A stretch of DNA of 51,757 nt from Chloroflexota bacterium (GTDB taxonomy: Bacteria > Chloroflexota > Limnocylindria > Limnocylindrales > CSP1-4): contig PLLE01000033.1 in NCBI GenBank assembly GCA_003141245.1, forward strand, positions 1-51,757, in the 5' to 3' direction. A program made the position numbers and the translations under genes. The stretch's first letter is position 1. Every line of letters starts with the position of its first letter. Shown one piece after another: positions 15,496-23,565 of the stretch. Under the pieces are notes generated by a model, which saw nothing but the letters and a program-made list of their open reading frames with translations, was not told the origin of the DNA and searched no databases.

Positions 15496-16391
15496 GCGTG
15501 CGCCCCCACGTGCCCGGGGAGGTGATGCGGCTCGTCGAGGTCGAAGCCGGCGCCGCTCCCCTCGCCCACGACCACGATCCGGCCGCGAACTCGGAGAACC
15601 TCCACCGGCGCGTCGTACAGGCGCGACATCGATTCGCTGGTGAGGACCTCGTCCGTGCTGCCGGCGGCCCAGCGGCCGTCGACGACGAAGACGACTCGAT
15701 TCGCCAGCCCCAGGACCGGATTGACGTCGTGGGTGACGAAGACGACGGTGCCGCGCTTGTCGCGGGCCCAGTCGCCGATCAACTCGGTGATCTCTTGCTG
15801 GTAGCGCATGTCGAGGCTGGCGAGGGGCTCGTCGCAGAGCAGGATCTGCGGGTCGCCGACGAGGGCCTGGGCGATGCGCAGGCGCTGCTGCTCTCCGCCC
15901 GAGAGGCGGCCGATCGGAGCGTCGGCATAGACCCGAGCCGCGACCGACTCGAGAGCCGCCTCCACACGCGCCCGATCCGCCCGCGACAGCCGGCCGAAGC
16001 CCCAGCGGTGACCGTCGATGCCGAGGCCCACGAGATCGCGGCCGCGGAGCGGCACGTCGCGGTCGAAGCCGGCGTGCTGGGGGACGTAGCCGATCGCCGG
16101 GTTGCCGCGGCGCGGCGGCCGGCCGAGCACATCCAGCTGACCGGCGGCGAGCGGCGCCAGGCCCAGCAACGCCCGCAAGAGAGAGGTCTTGCCCGATCCG
16201 TTGGGGCCCAGCACCGCCAGGAACTCGCCCGGCTGCACCGTCATCGACAGCTCAGACCAGACGACGCGACCGCCGTAGGCCAGCGTCGCCCGATCGAAGC
16301 ACATCGCCGGCGTGGTGTCGTCCGGGCGCGCCGACGCGGTCCTCGGGTCGCTCGCCGACGTGCGCGCCGACGTGCTCTTCGGCTTGCTCAT
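15492..16391 (-). CDS. Metal ABC transporter ATP-binding protein (ZnuC type)
   Basis: The protein has 299 residues. Walker A GPNGSGKTSLLRALLG, Q-loop GYVPQHAGFDRD, signature LSGGEQQRLRIAQAL, Walker B ILLCDEPLASLD and the H-loop VFVTHDVNPV are all intact. Before the domain is a 28-residue Ser/Thr/Arg-rich extension, and after it (from about 255) a tail ending HHLPGHVGAHA with four His, which could bind metal. It overlaps both neighbours by four bases, so the operon is translationally coupled. Confidence 0.92.
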   Translation of the reverse strand: MSKPKSTSARTSASDPRTASARPDDTTPAMCFDRATLAYGGRVVWSELSMTVQPGEFLAVLGPNGSGKTSLLRALLGLAPLAAGQLDVLGRPPRRGNPAIGYVPQHAGFDRDVPLRGRDLVGLGIDGHRWGFGRLSRADRARVEAALESVAARVYADAPIGRLSGGEQQRLRIAQALVGDPQILLCDEPLASLDMRYQQEITELIGDWARDKRGTVVFVTHDVNPVLGLANRVVFVVDGRWAAGSTDEVLTSESMSRLYDAPVEVLRVRGRIVVVGEGSGAGFDLDEPHHLPGHVGAHA

Positions 16392-17320
16392 CCGCTCTGC
16401 CCCAGCGCCGTCTCGATCTCGCTCAGCTGGGCCAGTTGCCAGTCGACGAAGCTCTGGCCCTGCTTCGGCATCGTCTCCGAGACGCCCACGACCGGGATCC
16501 CCTGCTGCCCGGCAAGGGTCTTGATCGAGTCCGTCACCGGCGAGGTGGCCTGGCTGTTGTAGAGCAGGATCTTGACCTTGTGCCCGGTCAGGAGATCGCG
16601 CTGGGCGGCGACGTCGACCGGGGCAGGATCCGTCCCTTCTTCGATCGCTTTGGCGAATCCGTCGGGCGTCAGCACCAGCAGTCCCATGGCGGCGGTCAGG
16701 TAGCCGGCCACCGGCTCCGTGCAGGCGATCGGCGCGCCACCGTATTTGCTCTTGATCTCGGCGATCCTGGAGGTCAGGGGCGTAAACGAATCGAGGTAGG
16801 CGGTGAGGTTGGCTTCGAAGGTCGACTGGGAGGCAGGCTCGATCTGCTCGAGCGCGCCTGCAACGGCTCGGGCGACTTTGGGCATCGTCCCGGGGTCGTA
16901 CCAGATGTGCGGGTTGCCCCCGTCGGGCAGGCCGAGCAGCTTCTGGACGTCGATCACGGTGCGGTTGGAGCTTGCAGAGGCGGAGAGCAGCCGATCCACG
17001 AAGGCGTCGTAGCCGAAACCGTTCGCGACGACCAGGCGGGCGTCGGCGACGGCTTCGGCATTCTGCGGGCTGCTCTCGTAGGTGTGCGGATCGACGTTCG
17101 GGTCGCTCAGCAGGCTCGTGACCGAGACGCGGTCGCCGCCGACTCGGGCGATCAGGTCGCCGTAGAAGTTCTCGCCGGCCACGGCCGCGATCTTGCCGTC
17201 CGCGGCGTTGCCGCCGGTACCCCCGGAGCAGCCGGAGGCGACCAGGAACATCGCGACCGCCGCGGTCAGGCAGAGACTGAGTCGCAGACTCGGTCTCAAA
17301 CTGTGACGCTGGCTGGTCAT
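16388..17320 (-). CDS. Metal-binding lipoprotein of the ABC importer (ZnuA/MntA type)
   Basis: The protein has 310 residues. An Arg-rich N-terminus, a hydrophobic stretch and the lipobox LVASGC mark a lipoprotein. Cluster A-1 metal ligands are recognisable: His in DPNVDPHTYESSP, His in GGNPHIWYDP, Glu in ACTEPVAGY and a C-terminal polar site near YNSQATSPV. There is no His-rich acidic loop of the sort common in ZnuA, so Mn2+ or Fe2+ is as possible as Zn2+. The start is 22 bases after the fur stop. The signal-peptide codons contain an 11+11 inverted repeat (see 17273-17297). Confidence 0.9.
   Translation of the reverse strand: MTSQRHSLRPSLRLSLCLTAAVAMFLVASGCSGGTGGNAADGKIAAVAGENFYGDLIARVGGDRVSVTSLLSDPNVDPHTYESSPQNAEAVADARLVVANGFGYDAFVDRLLSASASSNRTVIDVQKLLGLPDGGNPHIWYDPGTMPKVARAVAGALEQIEPASQSTFEANLTAYLDSFTPLTSRIAEIKSKYGGAPIACTEPVAGYLTAAMGLLVLTPDGFAKAIEEGTDPAPVDVAAQRDLLTGHKVKILLYNSQATSPVTDSIKTLAGQQGIPVVGVSETMPKQGQSFVDWQLAQLSEIETALGQSG
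17273..17297. promoter_or_regulatory. Long inverted repeat inside the signal-peptide codons of the metal-binding lipoprotein gene
   Basis: GAGACTGAGTC-gca-GACTCGGTCTC pairs over 11 bases with one mismatch (G-T in RNA). It contains the same GAGACTGAGTC core as the palindrome upstream of fur (17839-17851). It may be a second repressor site or an mRNA hairpin. It may also simply reflect the repeated Ser-Leu-Arg codons of the signal peptide. Confidence 0.4.
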
Positions 17321-17342
17321 CGGACGGTCTCCGCTTGCGCCG

Positions 17343-17801
17343 TCAGGAGGGCAATCTGGTCTGACAGTTGGGGCACAGCCCGAAGAGCTCCAGACGGTGC
17401 CGATCGATCACGTAGCCGGTGCGTAGCTCGACGTCCGCGGTGATGGTGGTCATGCCCAGCTCTTCGAGGTCGACCGAGCGCTGGCAATCGGTGCAGACCA
17501 GGTGGTGGTGGTGGCCGCGCGTGTCGCAGCGAACGTACGAGTGCTCGCCGTTGGGCAGATCGAGCCGCTCTACCGCCCCAACCGCGGCCAGGATCTCCAG
17601 CGTCCGGAAGATCGTGGCCCGCGCCGCGGGCACGCGGCGGCGGCGCGCGTCGGCAACGAGATCGGCCGTGTCGAAGGTGCCGTCGCGGCTGGCGATGAGC
17701 CCCACGACGGCGCGGCGGGCGTCGGTCATACGGTAGCCGGCGGCATCGAGCGTGCCGGCGAGATCGTCGGGGGCGAGCTGGTCGCCTGCCTGGGTCGTCA
17801 T
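17343..17801 (-). CDS. Fur-family metalloregulator (Zur/Mur-like)
   Basis: The protein has 152 residues. The winged helix is in GYRMTDARRAVVGLIASRDG and VPAARATIFRTLEILAAVGA. The regulatory site is CDTRGHHHHLVCTDCQRSVD, and the structural zinc is held by the two CxxC pairs CTDC and CPNC. As the first gene of the metal-uptake operon it almost certainly autorepresses and controls uptake. Zinc is the most economical corepressor given the transporter type, but Fe or Mn is not excluded. Confidence 0.88.
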   Translation of the reverse strand: MTTQAGDQLAPDDLAGTLDAAGYRMTDARRAVVGLIASRDGTFDTADLVADARRRRVPAARATIFRTLEILAAVGAVERLDLPNGEHSYVRCDTRGHHHHLVCTDCQRSVDLEELGMTTITADVELRTGYVIDRHRLELFGLCPNCQTRLPS

Positions 17802-17838
17802 GGTCGCCGCATCTTACCTTGCCGGCCACGCGGCTGTC

Positions 17839-17851
17839 GAGACTGAGTCTC
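17839..17851. promoter_or_regulatory. Palindrome upstream of fur, candidate Fur/Zur operator
   Basis: GAGACTGAGTCTC is a perfect 6-1-6 palindrome about 38 bases before the fur ATG. It is embedded in TGTCGAGACTGAGTCTCAGT, which also contains ACTGA-GTC-TCAGT. The length and symmetry resemble Zur/Fur boxes, although the sequence is less AT-rich than the standard consensus. Confidence 0.5.
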
Positions 17852-17878
17852 AGTTACCTGACCTCTCGAATCCCTTCG

Positions 17879-19018
17879 TCAGGCTTCGACGATAGGGTCG
17901 ATCGGGTACTCGAACAGAACCTCCGGGCCGGCCGCGGTGAGCCGATACACGTCCTCGAACCTGGCGCCGCCGAAGCCCGGGATCGCCAGCACGGGGTGAC
18001 CGATCGTGACCGTCATCCCCTCCGCGAGCGGCAGGGCCTTGTGGGGCGGAATGATCGTCGGGGCGGGCGGCTCCTCAAACCGCAGGCCGATGCCGTGGCC
18101 GATGCCGTAGACCTGGTACTCCGCCAGACCGTGGCGGGCGGCGACCTCCTTGGCGCGATCGTCCAGCTGGGCCGTGGTGACGCCGGGCCGCATCGCGGCG
18201 CGAACCTCCGCCACGATCTCGCGGTAGGTGGCGATCAGCTCGGACTGGCGGGCGTCGGGCCGACCCACGACGAAGGTCCGTGCCAGGTTGGCGCAGTAGC
18301 CGTCCACCTGCGGTGTCAGATCGATCAAAGCCAGCTGGTCGCGCTCGAGAGGCGCCGGGCTGATGCGGCCGTGGAGCATGCACGTCTCGACGCCAAAGTT
18401 GACGTATATGGGAGTGCTCGTCCCTTCGGCGCCGGCCCGCCACATGGCGTAGAGCGCCTCGGTCGCCACCTCGTGGGCACTCACCCCGGGCCGAAGCAGC
18501 TCGCGTGCGCGGTCCATCCCCAGGCCGGCGATCCGCTGCGCCTCCGTCATGGCGGCGAGCTCGTCGGCGTCCTTGATGCCGCGGAGCGGATCCATCACCG
18601 GGTCGGAGGAGACCAACTCGACCTCAGGGTTGACCTGACGGAAGAGATCCACCAGGAAGGCCGGGGTATGGAACCACATTTGCATGCCGACCTTGGGCCG
18701 GCCGGCAGCGGCGATGGCGCCGAACGGGTCGGCCGCAGCAAGCTCACGTATGCGGCCCACGATGTCGTGAATCTGGCCGCCCACGCTGCCGAAGACCCGC
18801 ACCTCGCCCTGCGCCAGGGCCGCTCGCAGCTCCGGCTCCTCGCCCGTGAAGGCGATCAGCTCCGCCGGACCGTCGAACGGAATCAGGGCTCGCGGCTGCG
18901 AGCGGTCGGTGCCGAAGAGGTACCTGTAGTCGTCGTGGTTCATGACCACGATCGCCACCAGGCCCTGCTCGCGCATGGCGGCTTGGACCCGGGCGATCCG
19001 GTCGAGGCGGACCTTCAT
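17879..19018 (-). CDS. M24 'pita-bread' protein (Xaa-Pro peptidase/creatinase fold) with altered metal site
   Basis: The protein has 379 residues: a creatinase N-terminal domain (1-150, NHDDYRYLFGTDRSQPRALI) and a C-terminal M24 domain. Aminopeptidase P needs Asp, Asp, His, Glu, Glu. Here the first Asp is kept (LIDLTPQVDG), the second is Asn (GYCANLARTF, normally SDxTRT), the His is kept (YGIGHGIGL), the first Glu (normally TIEPG) is replaced in VTIGHPV, and the last Glu is kept (ARFEDVYRLT). With two ligands lost it may use one metal, or act like creatinase, which has this fold without metal. It stands alone, with 28 bases between its end and the fur-upstream palindrome. Confidence 0.8.
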   Translation of the reverse strand: MKVRLDRIARVQAAMREQGLVAIVVMNHDDYRYLFGTDRSQPRALIPFDGPAELIAFTGEEPELRAALAQGEVRVFGSVGGQIHDIVGRIRELAAADPFGAIAAAGRPKVGMQMWFHTPAFLVDLFRQVNPEVELVSSDPVMDPLRGIKDADELAAMTEAQRIAGLGMDRARELLRPGVSAHEVATEALYAMWRAGAEGTSTPIYVNFGVETCMLHGRISPAPLERDQLALIDLTPQVDGYCANLARTFVVGRPDARQSELIATYREIVAEVRAAMRPGVTTAQLDDRAKEVAARHGLAEYQVYGIGHGIGLRFEEPPAPTIIPPHKALPLAEGMTVTIGHPVLAIPGFGGARFEDVYRLTAAGPEVLFEYPIDPIVEA

Positions 19019-19063
19019 TCGTTCTCCCTTCGGCAGCGAGCGGGGACTCCGCCGGCGCGTCGA

Positions 19064-19462
19064 TCAGATGACGCTGGTACAGGCGCGACACCTGGTCGCG
19101 TCGGCGGGCACGGTCTCTTTGCAGAACTGGCAGGTCTTGGTCGGCGGCTCCGGAACCTCGGGAACGGCGCGCAGAAGCAGGGACGTGACGACGTAGACCA
19201 CCAGGGCGACGATGACGAAGGCGATGACGACGTTGACGAACGAGCCGTAGCGGATCGCGACCTCGGTCTTGGGATCGCCGGTCGCCTTCAGGACGACTTT
19301 GAGCTGGGCGAAGTCGATGTTCCCAAGGATCATGCCGATGGGCGGCATGATGAGGTCGTTCACGAGCGAGTTGACGACGTTGCCCATCGCCACGCCGATG
19401 ATTACAGCGACCGCCAGCGCCAGGGCGTTGGTCTTGAGCAGGAACGCCTTGAAGCCGGACAC
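19064..19462 (-). CDS. mscL: Large-conductance mechanosensitive channel with C-terminal zinc ribbon
   Basis: The protein has 132 residues. The GTG at 19462 follows AGAGGAGGGTTCAG. The MscL fold is clear: GFKAFLLKTNALALAVAVII, GVAMGNVVNSLVNDLIMPPI, then the second membrane helix SFVNVVIAFVIVALVVYVVT. Instead of the usual cytoplasmic helix bundle, the end is CQFCKETVPADATRCRACTS, a four-cysteine zinc ribbon. The channel opens under membrane tension to release solutes during hypo-osmotic shock; the ribbon is inferred to stabilise the pentamer or bind a partner. Confidence 0.88.
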   Translation of the reverse strand: MSGFKAFLLKTNALALAVAVIIGVAMGNVVNSLVNDLIMPPIGMILGNIDFAQLKVVLKATGDPKTEVAIRYGSFVNVVIAFVIVALVVYVVTSLLLRAVPEVPEPPTKTCQFCKETVPADATRCRACTSVI

Positions 19463-19770
19463 CTGAACCCTCCTCTGGCCGACGACGCCTAGACGCGGCG
19501 CCTCGCAGAAGGATAGATCAGGCCGCTGGACCCACCAGACCGAGGCGCGCCCGGCGAGCTGCCCGCGGGCTCGCGAGAGGCCGCTCCTGAGTGGAGCGCC
19601 GGTCCTGAGGGGAGCGCCGGCCGAGCCCACGCCGGGCCGAGCCCACGCCGGGCCCTGAGCCGCTGGTACGATTGGCACGGCCGCGCAACGGCGCCGGGAC
19701 CCGGCCCGACCTGCGATCAGATCGCGATGGATTGCGGCGCGGCGCGCCGGGATGCAGCGGAGGAAGCGGC
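19463..19770. other. Divergent control region between mscL and the RDD gene
   Basis: No gene is supported. The region contains near-tandem GC-rich units: CCGAGCCCACGCCGGG twice (about 19621-19652) and GGAGCGCCGG twice. GGAGGAAG at about 19759 is the ribosome site of the RDD gene. No consensus promoter was identified. Confidence 0.35.
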
Positions 19771-20619
19771 ATGGCCATGGACGGCGGGGGCGGTGGGTCG
19801 ACGCCCGATTCGCTCGCCGGCGGTGAGCCCGGAACACCGGCGGATGACCAGATCGAGGCGGCATCGAACGCCGGTTCATTGCCGCAAGAAACTCTGCCGC
19901 CACAGCAGACTCTGCCGCCTGAGCAACCCATCCCGGCTGGGGCCGGCTCCCAGCCTCCCGCCGGCTATGGGCCCCCGCCCGGCTATGGGCCGCAGCCAGG
20001 ATACGCACCGGGTGTCTGGCCGCCACCGCCCGCCGGCAATGGGCCACCGCCCGGCTATGGACCCCCGCCCGGCTACGCACCGGGTGCCTGGCCGCCACCG
20101 CCCGGCTTCGGGCCCCCGCCCGGCTACGGCTACTACGCTCCGACGTGGCCCGGCATGCCGGTTCGGCTCGGTCCCGCGCCCGGTCTGGCTTATGCCGACA
20201 TGGCCGTTCGATTCGGAGCTCTCCTGATCGACGCCGTGATCTTGACAATAGTCGTGGCCGTGGCCGGCGGCGTTGGCGAAGCCTTCGGGATCCAGCACTA
20301 CGCGAACGGCGACGTCTACTCCACCGGGGCCCTCGCGGCCGACCTGCTGGGAGTCTTCGCTCTCATCGCCTACATGCCGAGCTTCTGGTGGACCTTCCAG
20401 GGCACTCCCGGCCAGCGCGCTCTGGGCCTGCGAGTGGTCCGCGCCGCCAACGGCCAGTCGCTCGGGATTGGGGCAACGACGATCCGCTACGTCATCTGGC
20501 TCGTGTGTATGTGCACGATCCTGCTCGCGGTCGTCGCCGCGATCATGGCCAGCGACAAGCCGAGCAAGCAAGCCTGGCCGGATGACGTCGCCGGTTCCGT
20601 GGTGGTGAAGCGGGTCTGA
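19771..20619 (+). CDS. RDD-family membrane protein with Pro/Gly/Tyr-rich N-terminus
   Basis: The protein is 282 residues from ATG 19771, preceded by GGAGGAAGCGGC. Residues 55-125 are repeats of PPPGYGPPPGYAPG type, a disordered cytoplasmic segment. The RDD domain follows: DMAVRFGALLIDAVILTIVV with its Arg and Asp, LGVFALIAYMPSFWWTFQGT and PGQRALGLRVV. Three to four membrane helices are predicted. RDD proteins are poorly understood; some exchange ions or sort membrane proteins. It converges on the glycosyltransferase across a fossil gene. Confidence 0.82.
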   Translation: MAMDGGGGGSTPDSLAGGEPGTPADDQIEAASNAGSLPQETLPPQQTLPPEQPIPAGAGSQPPAGYGPPPGYGPQPGYAPGVWPPPPAGNGPPPGYGPPPGYAPGAWPPPPGFGPPPGYGYYAPTWPGMPVRLGPAPGLAYADMAVRFGALLIDAVILTIVVAVAGGVGEAFGIQHYANGDVYSTGALAADLLGVFALIAYMPSFWWTFQGTPGQRALGLRVVRAANGQSLGIGATTIRYVIWLVCMCTILLAVVAAIMASDKPSKQAWPDDVAGSVVVKRV

Positions 20620-20634
20620 TAAACCACTCCGCGT

Positions 20635-20790
20635 CGCCGCGCGCCTGCCGCTGCAGGCCGCACATGCGAGCCAGCGACTCCCCAAAGTCGAAGGGCTCGA
20701 CCAGGTATTCGTCGGCGCGCGCCCCCAGGCCGCGGACTCGGTCCGACGGGGCGTCGCGCGGTCAGTATCAGGATCGCGGTGCGGCGGCGC
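20635..20790 (-). pseudogene. Response-regulator receiver fragment
   Basis: On the minus strand one frame reads LRRRTAILILTA (20790-20752), and two bases out of phase it continues as DAPSDRVRGLGARADEYLVE, then PFDFGESLARMCGLQ. This is the second half of an OmpR-type receiver, whose consensus is ILMLTARDA..DRV.GL..GADDYL.KPF. The conserved Lys of KPF is Glu here, and the phospho-acceptor Asp and the DNA-binding domain are absent. Its first codons overlap the 3' end of the glycosyltransferase gene in another frame, so that gene's stop seems to lie within the fossil. Confidence 0.65.
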
Positions 20791-22801
20791 AGTCGTACAG
20801 GCTTGAGGAGCCGCCGTAGCTGACGGCCTTGCAGGTGCTCGTCACCCACGTGGTGCGATCCGAGGAGTCACCTCCCCCGAAGCCGCCACCACCGCCGCCA
20901 CCACCACCGGCGAGCACGAACCGCAGCTTGCCGGAGGCGACGTAGCTCTTGAGCTGGTCCAGAGTCGGTGCCGGATCAGAGCCGGTGAAGCCGCCCATGG
21001 CCATCACCGGCAGGCCGGTCGCGAGCTCGATGTTGCCGGCGTCCTGGGCGGAGTTGATGGCCACAATCCAGGTTGCCGAGCCGCGGTTGGCGACGAGGTA
21101 CGAGTAGAGAGCTGAGTCACCCGTGGATCTGGGGGCCGAACCGTTGCCGAGGGGGAGGGTCACGCCTGGGATCTGGGGGAAGACGAGGATTCGACCGCCA
21201 TCTCCGCCGCCGAAGTTGCCGCCGCCCGGCAGGCCGCCGCCGTTCCCGCCGAAGTCGGAGGTCGTGCCCGGCCCCGGATGCGGATCGCCGCCGCCGTAGG
21301 CCGTGCCGGTTGTGTCGAGGGCGTAGGCCGCCGGGGCGAGCAGCATCGCGCAGACGCCCACGGCCGCCGCGCCGACCGCGATCCGCTTCACGGCCACGCT
21401 GCCGGCGAATCGGGGCAGCGAGGTCGCGACAAGAGCGAGCAGAGCCAGGCCCGCCAGCACGATCGCGGTCGTCCCGAGGCCGGGATAGAAGCTCGGTGTC
21501 CGATCGAGCAGCGTCGAGCCGAACCAGGCCGTCCCGAGGCAGGCCAGCCCCACGGCCACGCCGCCAAGCCAGACCCGGAGCCGTGCGCCCCACAGGTCCA
21601 CCAGGCCGGCGCCGACGAGCGCGGCGATGGCCGGCGCGAGGGCCACGGCGTAGTAGGAGTGGATCAGGCCGGACATGTAACTGAAGACGATCGCCGTCAC
21701 GACGAACCAGCTGCCCCAGAGCAGGTAGCCCGCCAGCCCGGCATCGGTGCGGCTGGCCCAGCGCCGTTTCCACAGGCCGGCCACCAGGCAGACGAGCGCC
21801 AGCGGGATGAGCCACGCGATCTCACCGAAGAGCTGGTCGTTGAAAAGGCGGAGCGGACCGACGTCACCGCTGAAGCCGCCCCCGCCGAAGCCGCCCCCGC
21901 CGAAGCCGCCCCCGCCGAAGCCGCCCCCGCCCGGGCCGCCGGAGCCGAAGATTCGGCCGAGGCCGTCGTAGCCGAAGATGAGGTCGAGGGCCGAGCCGGT
22001 CGTGCTGCCGCCGATGAACGGCTTGCTGCCGGCCGGCAACATCTCCACGACCGCGACCCACCAGCCACTCGTGACCAGGACGGTGGCGAGCGCCACGATG
22101 AGCCCCATGAGACGGCGACGGAACGTGGTGTTGGCGGAGAAGCCGAAGACGAGGGCGAATCCGGGCAGTACGAGGTAGGCCTGCAGGTACTTCGTCAGGA
22201 AGGCCAGGCCCACGCACGTGGCCGCCAAGGCCATCCAGCGGAAGCTGCCCTTGTCCAGGGAGCGGAGCAACGCCAAGGCCGCGACGACGATCAGCAGGGT
22301 GAGAAGCGCGTCGGGGTTGTTGAAGCGGAAGATCAGGACCGCGGCCGGGGTCAGGGCCATCACGATCGCGGCGATCAGCGCTGCCGCCGGCCCGAAGGAC
22401 CGCTTCACGGCGACGAACAGGAAGCCGACCGTGGCCACGCCCGCCAGCGCTTGAGGCGCCAGGACGCTCCAAGAGCTGAGCCCGAAGAGCCGGACCGAGA
22501 GGCCCATCAGCATCGTGGAGAGCGGCGGTTTGTCGACGGTGATGAAGTTGGAGGCGTCGAAGCTGCCGAAGAACCAGGCCGACCAGCTCTTGGAGGCCGC
22601 GAGGGCGGCGGCCGAGTAGTAGGTGTTGGCGTAGCCGCTGACGGTCAGGTTCCACAGGTACAGGACCGCCGCCATGGCGAGGACTCCGAGGAGGGCCGGG
22701 CGAACCCAGCCAGCCTCGTCGGCGCGGCCGCGGACCAGGCCACGGAGTCCCTCCACGGGCCGCAGGCGCGGTATGAATGCAGGTCTGGCGATGGCGGTCA
22801 T
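20768..22801 (-). CDS. GT39-type polyprenyl-phosphate glycosyltransferase (PMT/ArnT-like)
   Basis: The protein has 677 residues with about 11-13 membrane helices. NLTVSGYANTYYSAAALAAS and NFITVDKPPLSTMLMGLSVR are the first-loop motif of dolichol/undecaprenyl-phosphate mannosyltransferase-like enzymes. FRFNNPDALLTLLIV and FLTKYLQAYLVLPGF follow. Two extracytoplasmic loops are extremely Gly-rich: four GGGGF units near residue 300 and a GGG run near 650. The C-terminal soluble domain (about 540-677) resembles that of actinobacterial homologues. It transfers a sugar from a lipid carrier to an acceptor outside the membrane; the acceptor is unknown. The last residues overlap a decayed response-regulator gene. 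Confidence 0.85.
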   Translation of the reverse strand: MTAIARPAFIPRLRPVEGLRGLVRGRADEAGWVRPALLGVLAMAAVLYLWNLTVSGYANTYYSAAALAASKSWSAWFFGSFDASNFITVDKPPLSTMLMGLSVRLFGLSSWSVLAPQALAGVATVGFLFVAVKRSFGPAAALIAAIVMALTPAAVLIFRFNNPDALLTLLIVVAALALLRSLDKGSFRWMALAATCVGLAFLTKYLQAYLVLPGFALVFGFSANTTFRRRLMGLIVALATVLVTSGWWVAVVEMLPAGSKPFIGGSTTGSALDLIFGYDGLGRIFGSGGPGGGGFGGGGFGGGGFGGGGFSGDVGPLRLFNDQLFGEIAWLIPLALVCLVAGLWKRRWASRTDAGLAGYLLWGSWFVVTAIVFSYMSGLIHSYYAVALAPAIAALVGAGLVDLWGARLRVWLGGVAVGLACLGTAWFGSTLLDRTPSFYPGLGTTAIVLAGLALLALVATSLPRFAGSVAVKRIAVGAAAVGVCAMLLAPAAYALDTTGTAYGGGDPHPGPGTTSDFGGNGGGLPGGGNFGGGDGGRILVFPQIPGVTLPLGNGSAPRSTGDSALYSYLVANRGSATWIVAINSAQDAGNIELATGLPVMAMGGFTGSDPAPTLDQLKSYVASGKLRFVLAGGGGGGGGGFGGGDSSDRTTWVTSTCKAVSYGGSSSLYDCAAAPRS
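21872..21931. repeat. 15-bp coding tandem repeat (four copies)
   Basis: GAAGCCGCCCCCGCC is repeated four times in exact register within the glycosyltransferase gene and encodes GGGGF units on the minus strand. It is a slippage-prone tract that probably varies in copy number between strains. Confidence 0.8.
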
Positions 22802-22959
22802 CCTCGTGCCGTTTCCGACATGGAGAGCGTAGCCAGAGTGCGCGCGGGCGGCATGCGGGCGCTTCGGACCCGGTCGATCGCAAGACGCACTGGCTATCTG
22901 TCGAGTCGTTCCACGTATCGCTGTGATCTCCGCCGCAGGAGCGACGGCCGATCGGTCCC

Positions 22960-23451
22960 CTATCTCACGACCGGTCCGAAGGTTCGAGCCAGCAGGGCCT
23001 GGACCTCACGCTGGCTCGGATTGTCGTCGTTCGTCTCGTACGTGCCCTTGCCCCCGGGTGTCTCGACGGTGATCTTGAGGTAGTCGATATCCGGGCTGTC
23101 GTCGCCGCCGCCGCCGCGGGACTTGCGCTCGACCTTGATCGAGCTGACCTGGCCGGGCCAGAGCGCCCAGTTCCCCGGCGTCTCGGCCAGGATCGCCTCC
23201 GGGGCCATCGCGCAGTAGCGCTGACCCAGCGTAAAGCTCGCCTTGATCTGGGCGCCCCATTGCCCGAAGAAGCCGCTTCCTGAGGCTTTCGCCTGCGCCC
23301 TTGCCTGCTCCACGACGTGCTTGATCAGGTCATCGGTGACCCGCGCCCCGAGCAGCCGCTGGTCGGTCACGACCAGAACCCATGCCTCCGACTTGAGGAG
23401 GCCGGTCTTGATCCTCGCGTCGGGAATTGCGCCCAACACCGTCTCTGCCAT
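22960..23451 (-). CDS. Unrecognised 163-residue protein, possibly PH-like
   Basis: The ATG at 23451 is preferred because GGAGG lies 8 bases upstream (an in-frame upstream start at 23472 is weaker). The beginning, KTGLLKSEAWVLVVTDQRLL, has the strand-turn-strand of bacterial PH-like domains, where a VxTDxRL motif is common. A charged KVERKSRGGGGDDSPD loop and YLKITVETPGGKGTYET strands follow. No signal peptide or membrane segment is present. It is divergent from the leaderless marR gene. The function is unknown; the PH-like suggestion is weak. Confidence 0.6.
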   Translation of the reverse strand: MAETVLGAIPDARIKTGLLKSEAWVLVVTDQRLLGARVTDDLIKHVVEQARAQAKASGSGFFGQWGAQIKASFTLGQRYCAMAPEAILAETPGNWALWPGQVSSIKVERKSRGGGGDDSPDIDYLKITVETPGGKGTYETNDDNPSQREVQALLARTFGPVVR

Positions 23452-23528
23452 GTCGATCCTCCAGAGGAGCACGCGGGAGGTGTGGCCGGCTCCCAGCAGC
23501 CACGATTGTACGAGTCGAGCATCCGCCT

Positions 23529-23558
23529 TTCGACGTACTTACGCCGCCGATGTATACT
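23529..23558 (+). promoter_or_regulatory. Promoter of marR giving a leaderless mRNA
   Basis: TATACT (23553-23558) is a near-perfect -10, with TTCGAC (23529-23534) 18 bases upstream as a weak -35. The ATG of marR is at 23566, only 7 bases after the -10, so transcription should begin at or next to the start codon. No Shine-Dalgarno sequence is present. Confidence 0.6.
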
Positions 23559-23565
23559 CAACGGC

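Noticed and set aside
17819-23083. Long plus-strand frames opposite the M24 gene (557 codons) and the GT39 gene (601 codons)
   Set aside because: Composition typical of GC-rich antisense frames, with no motifs; the minus-strand proteins are clearly real.
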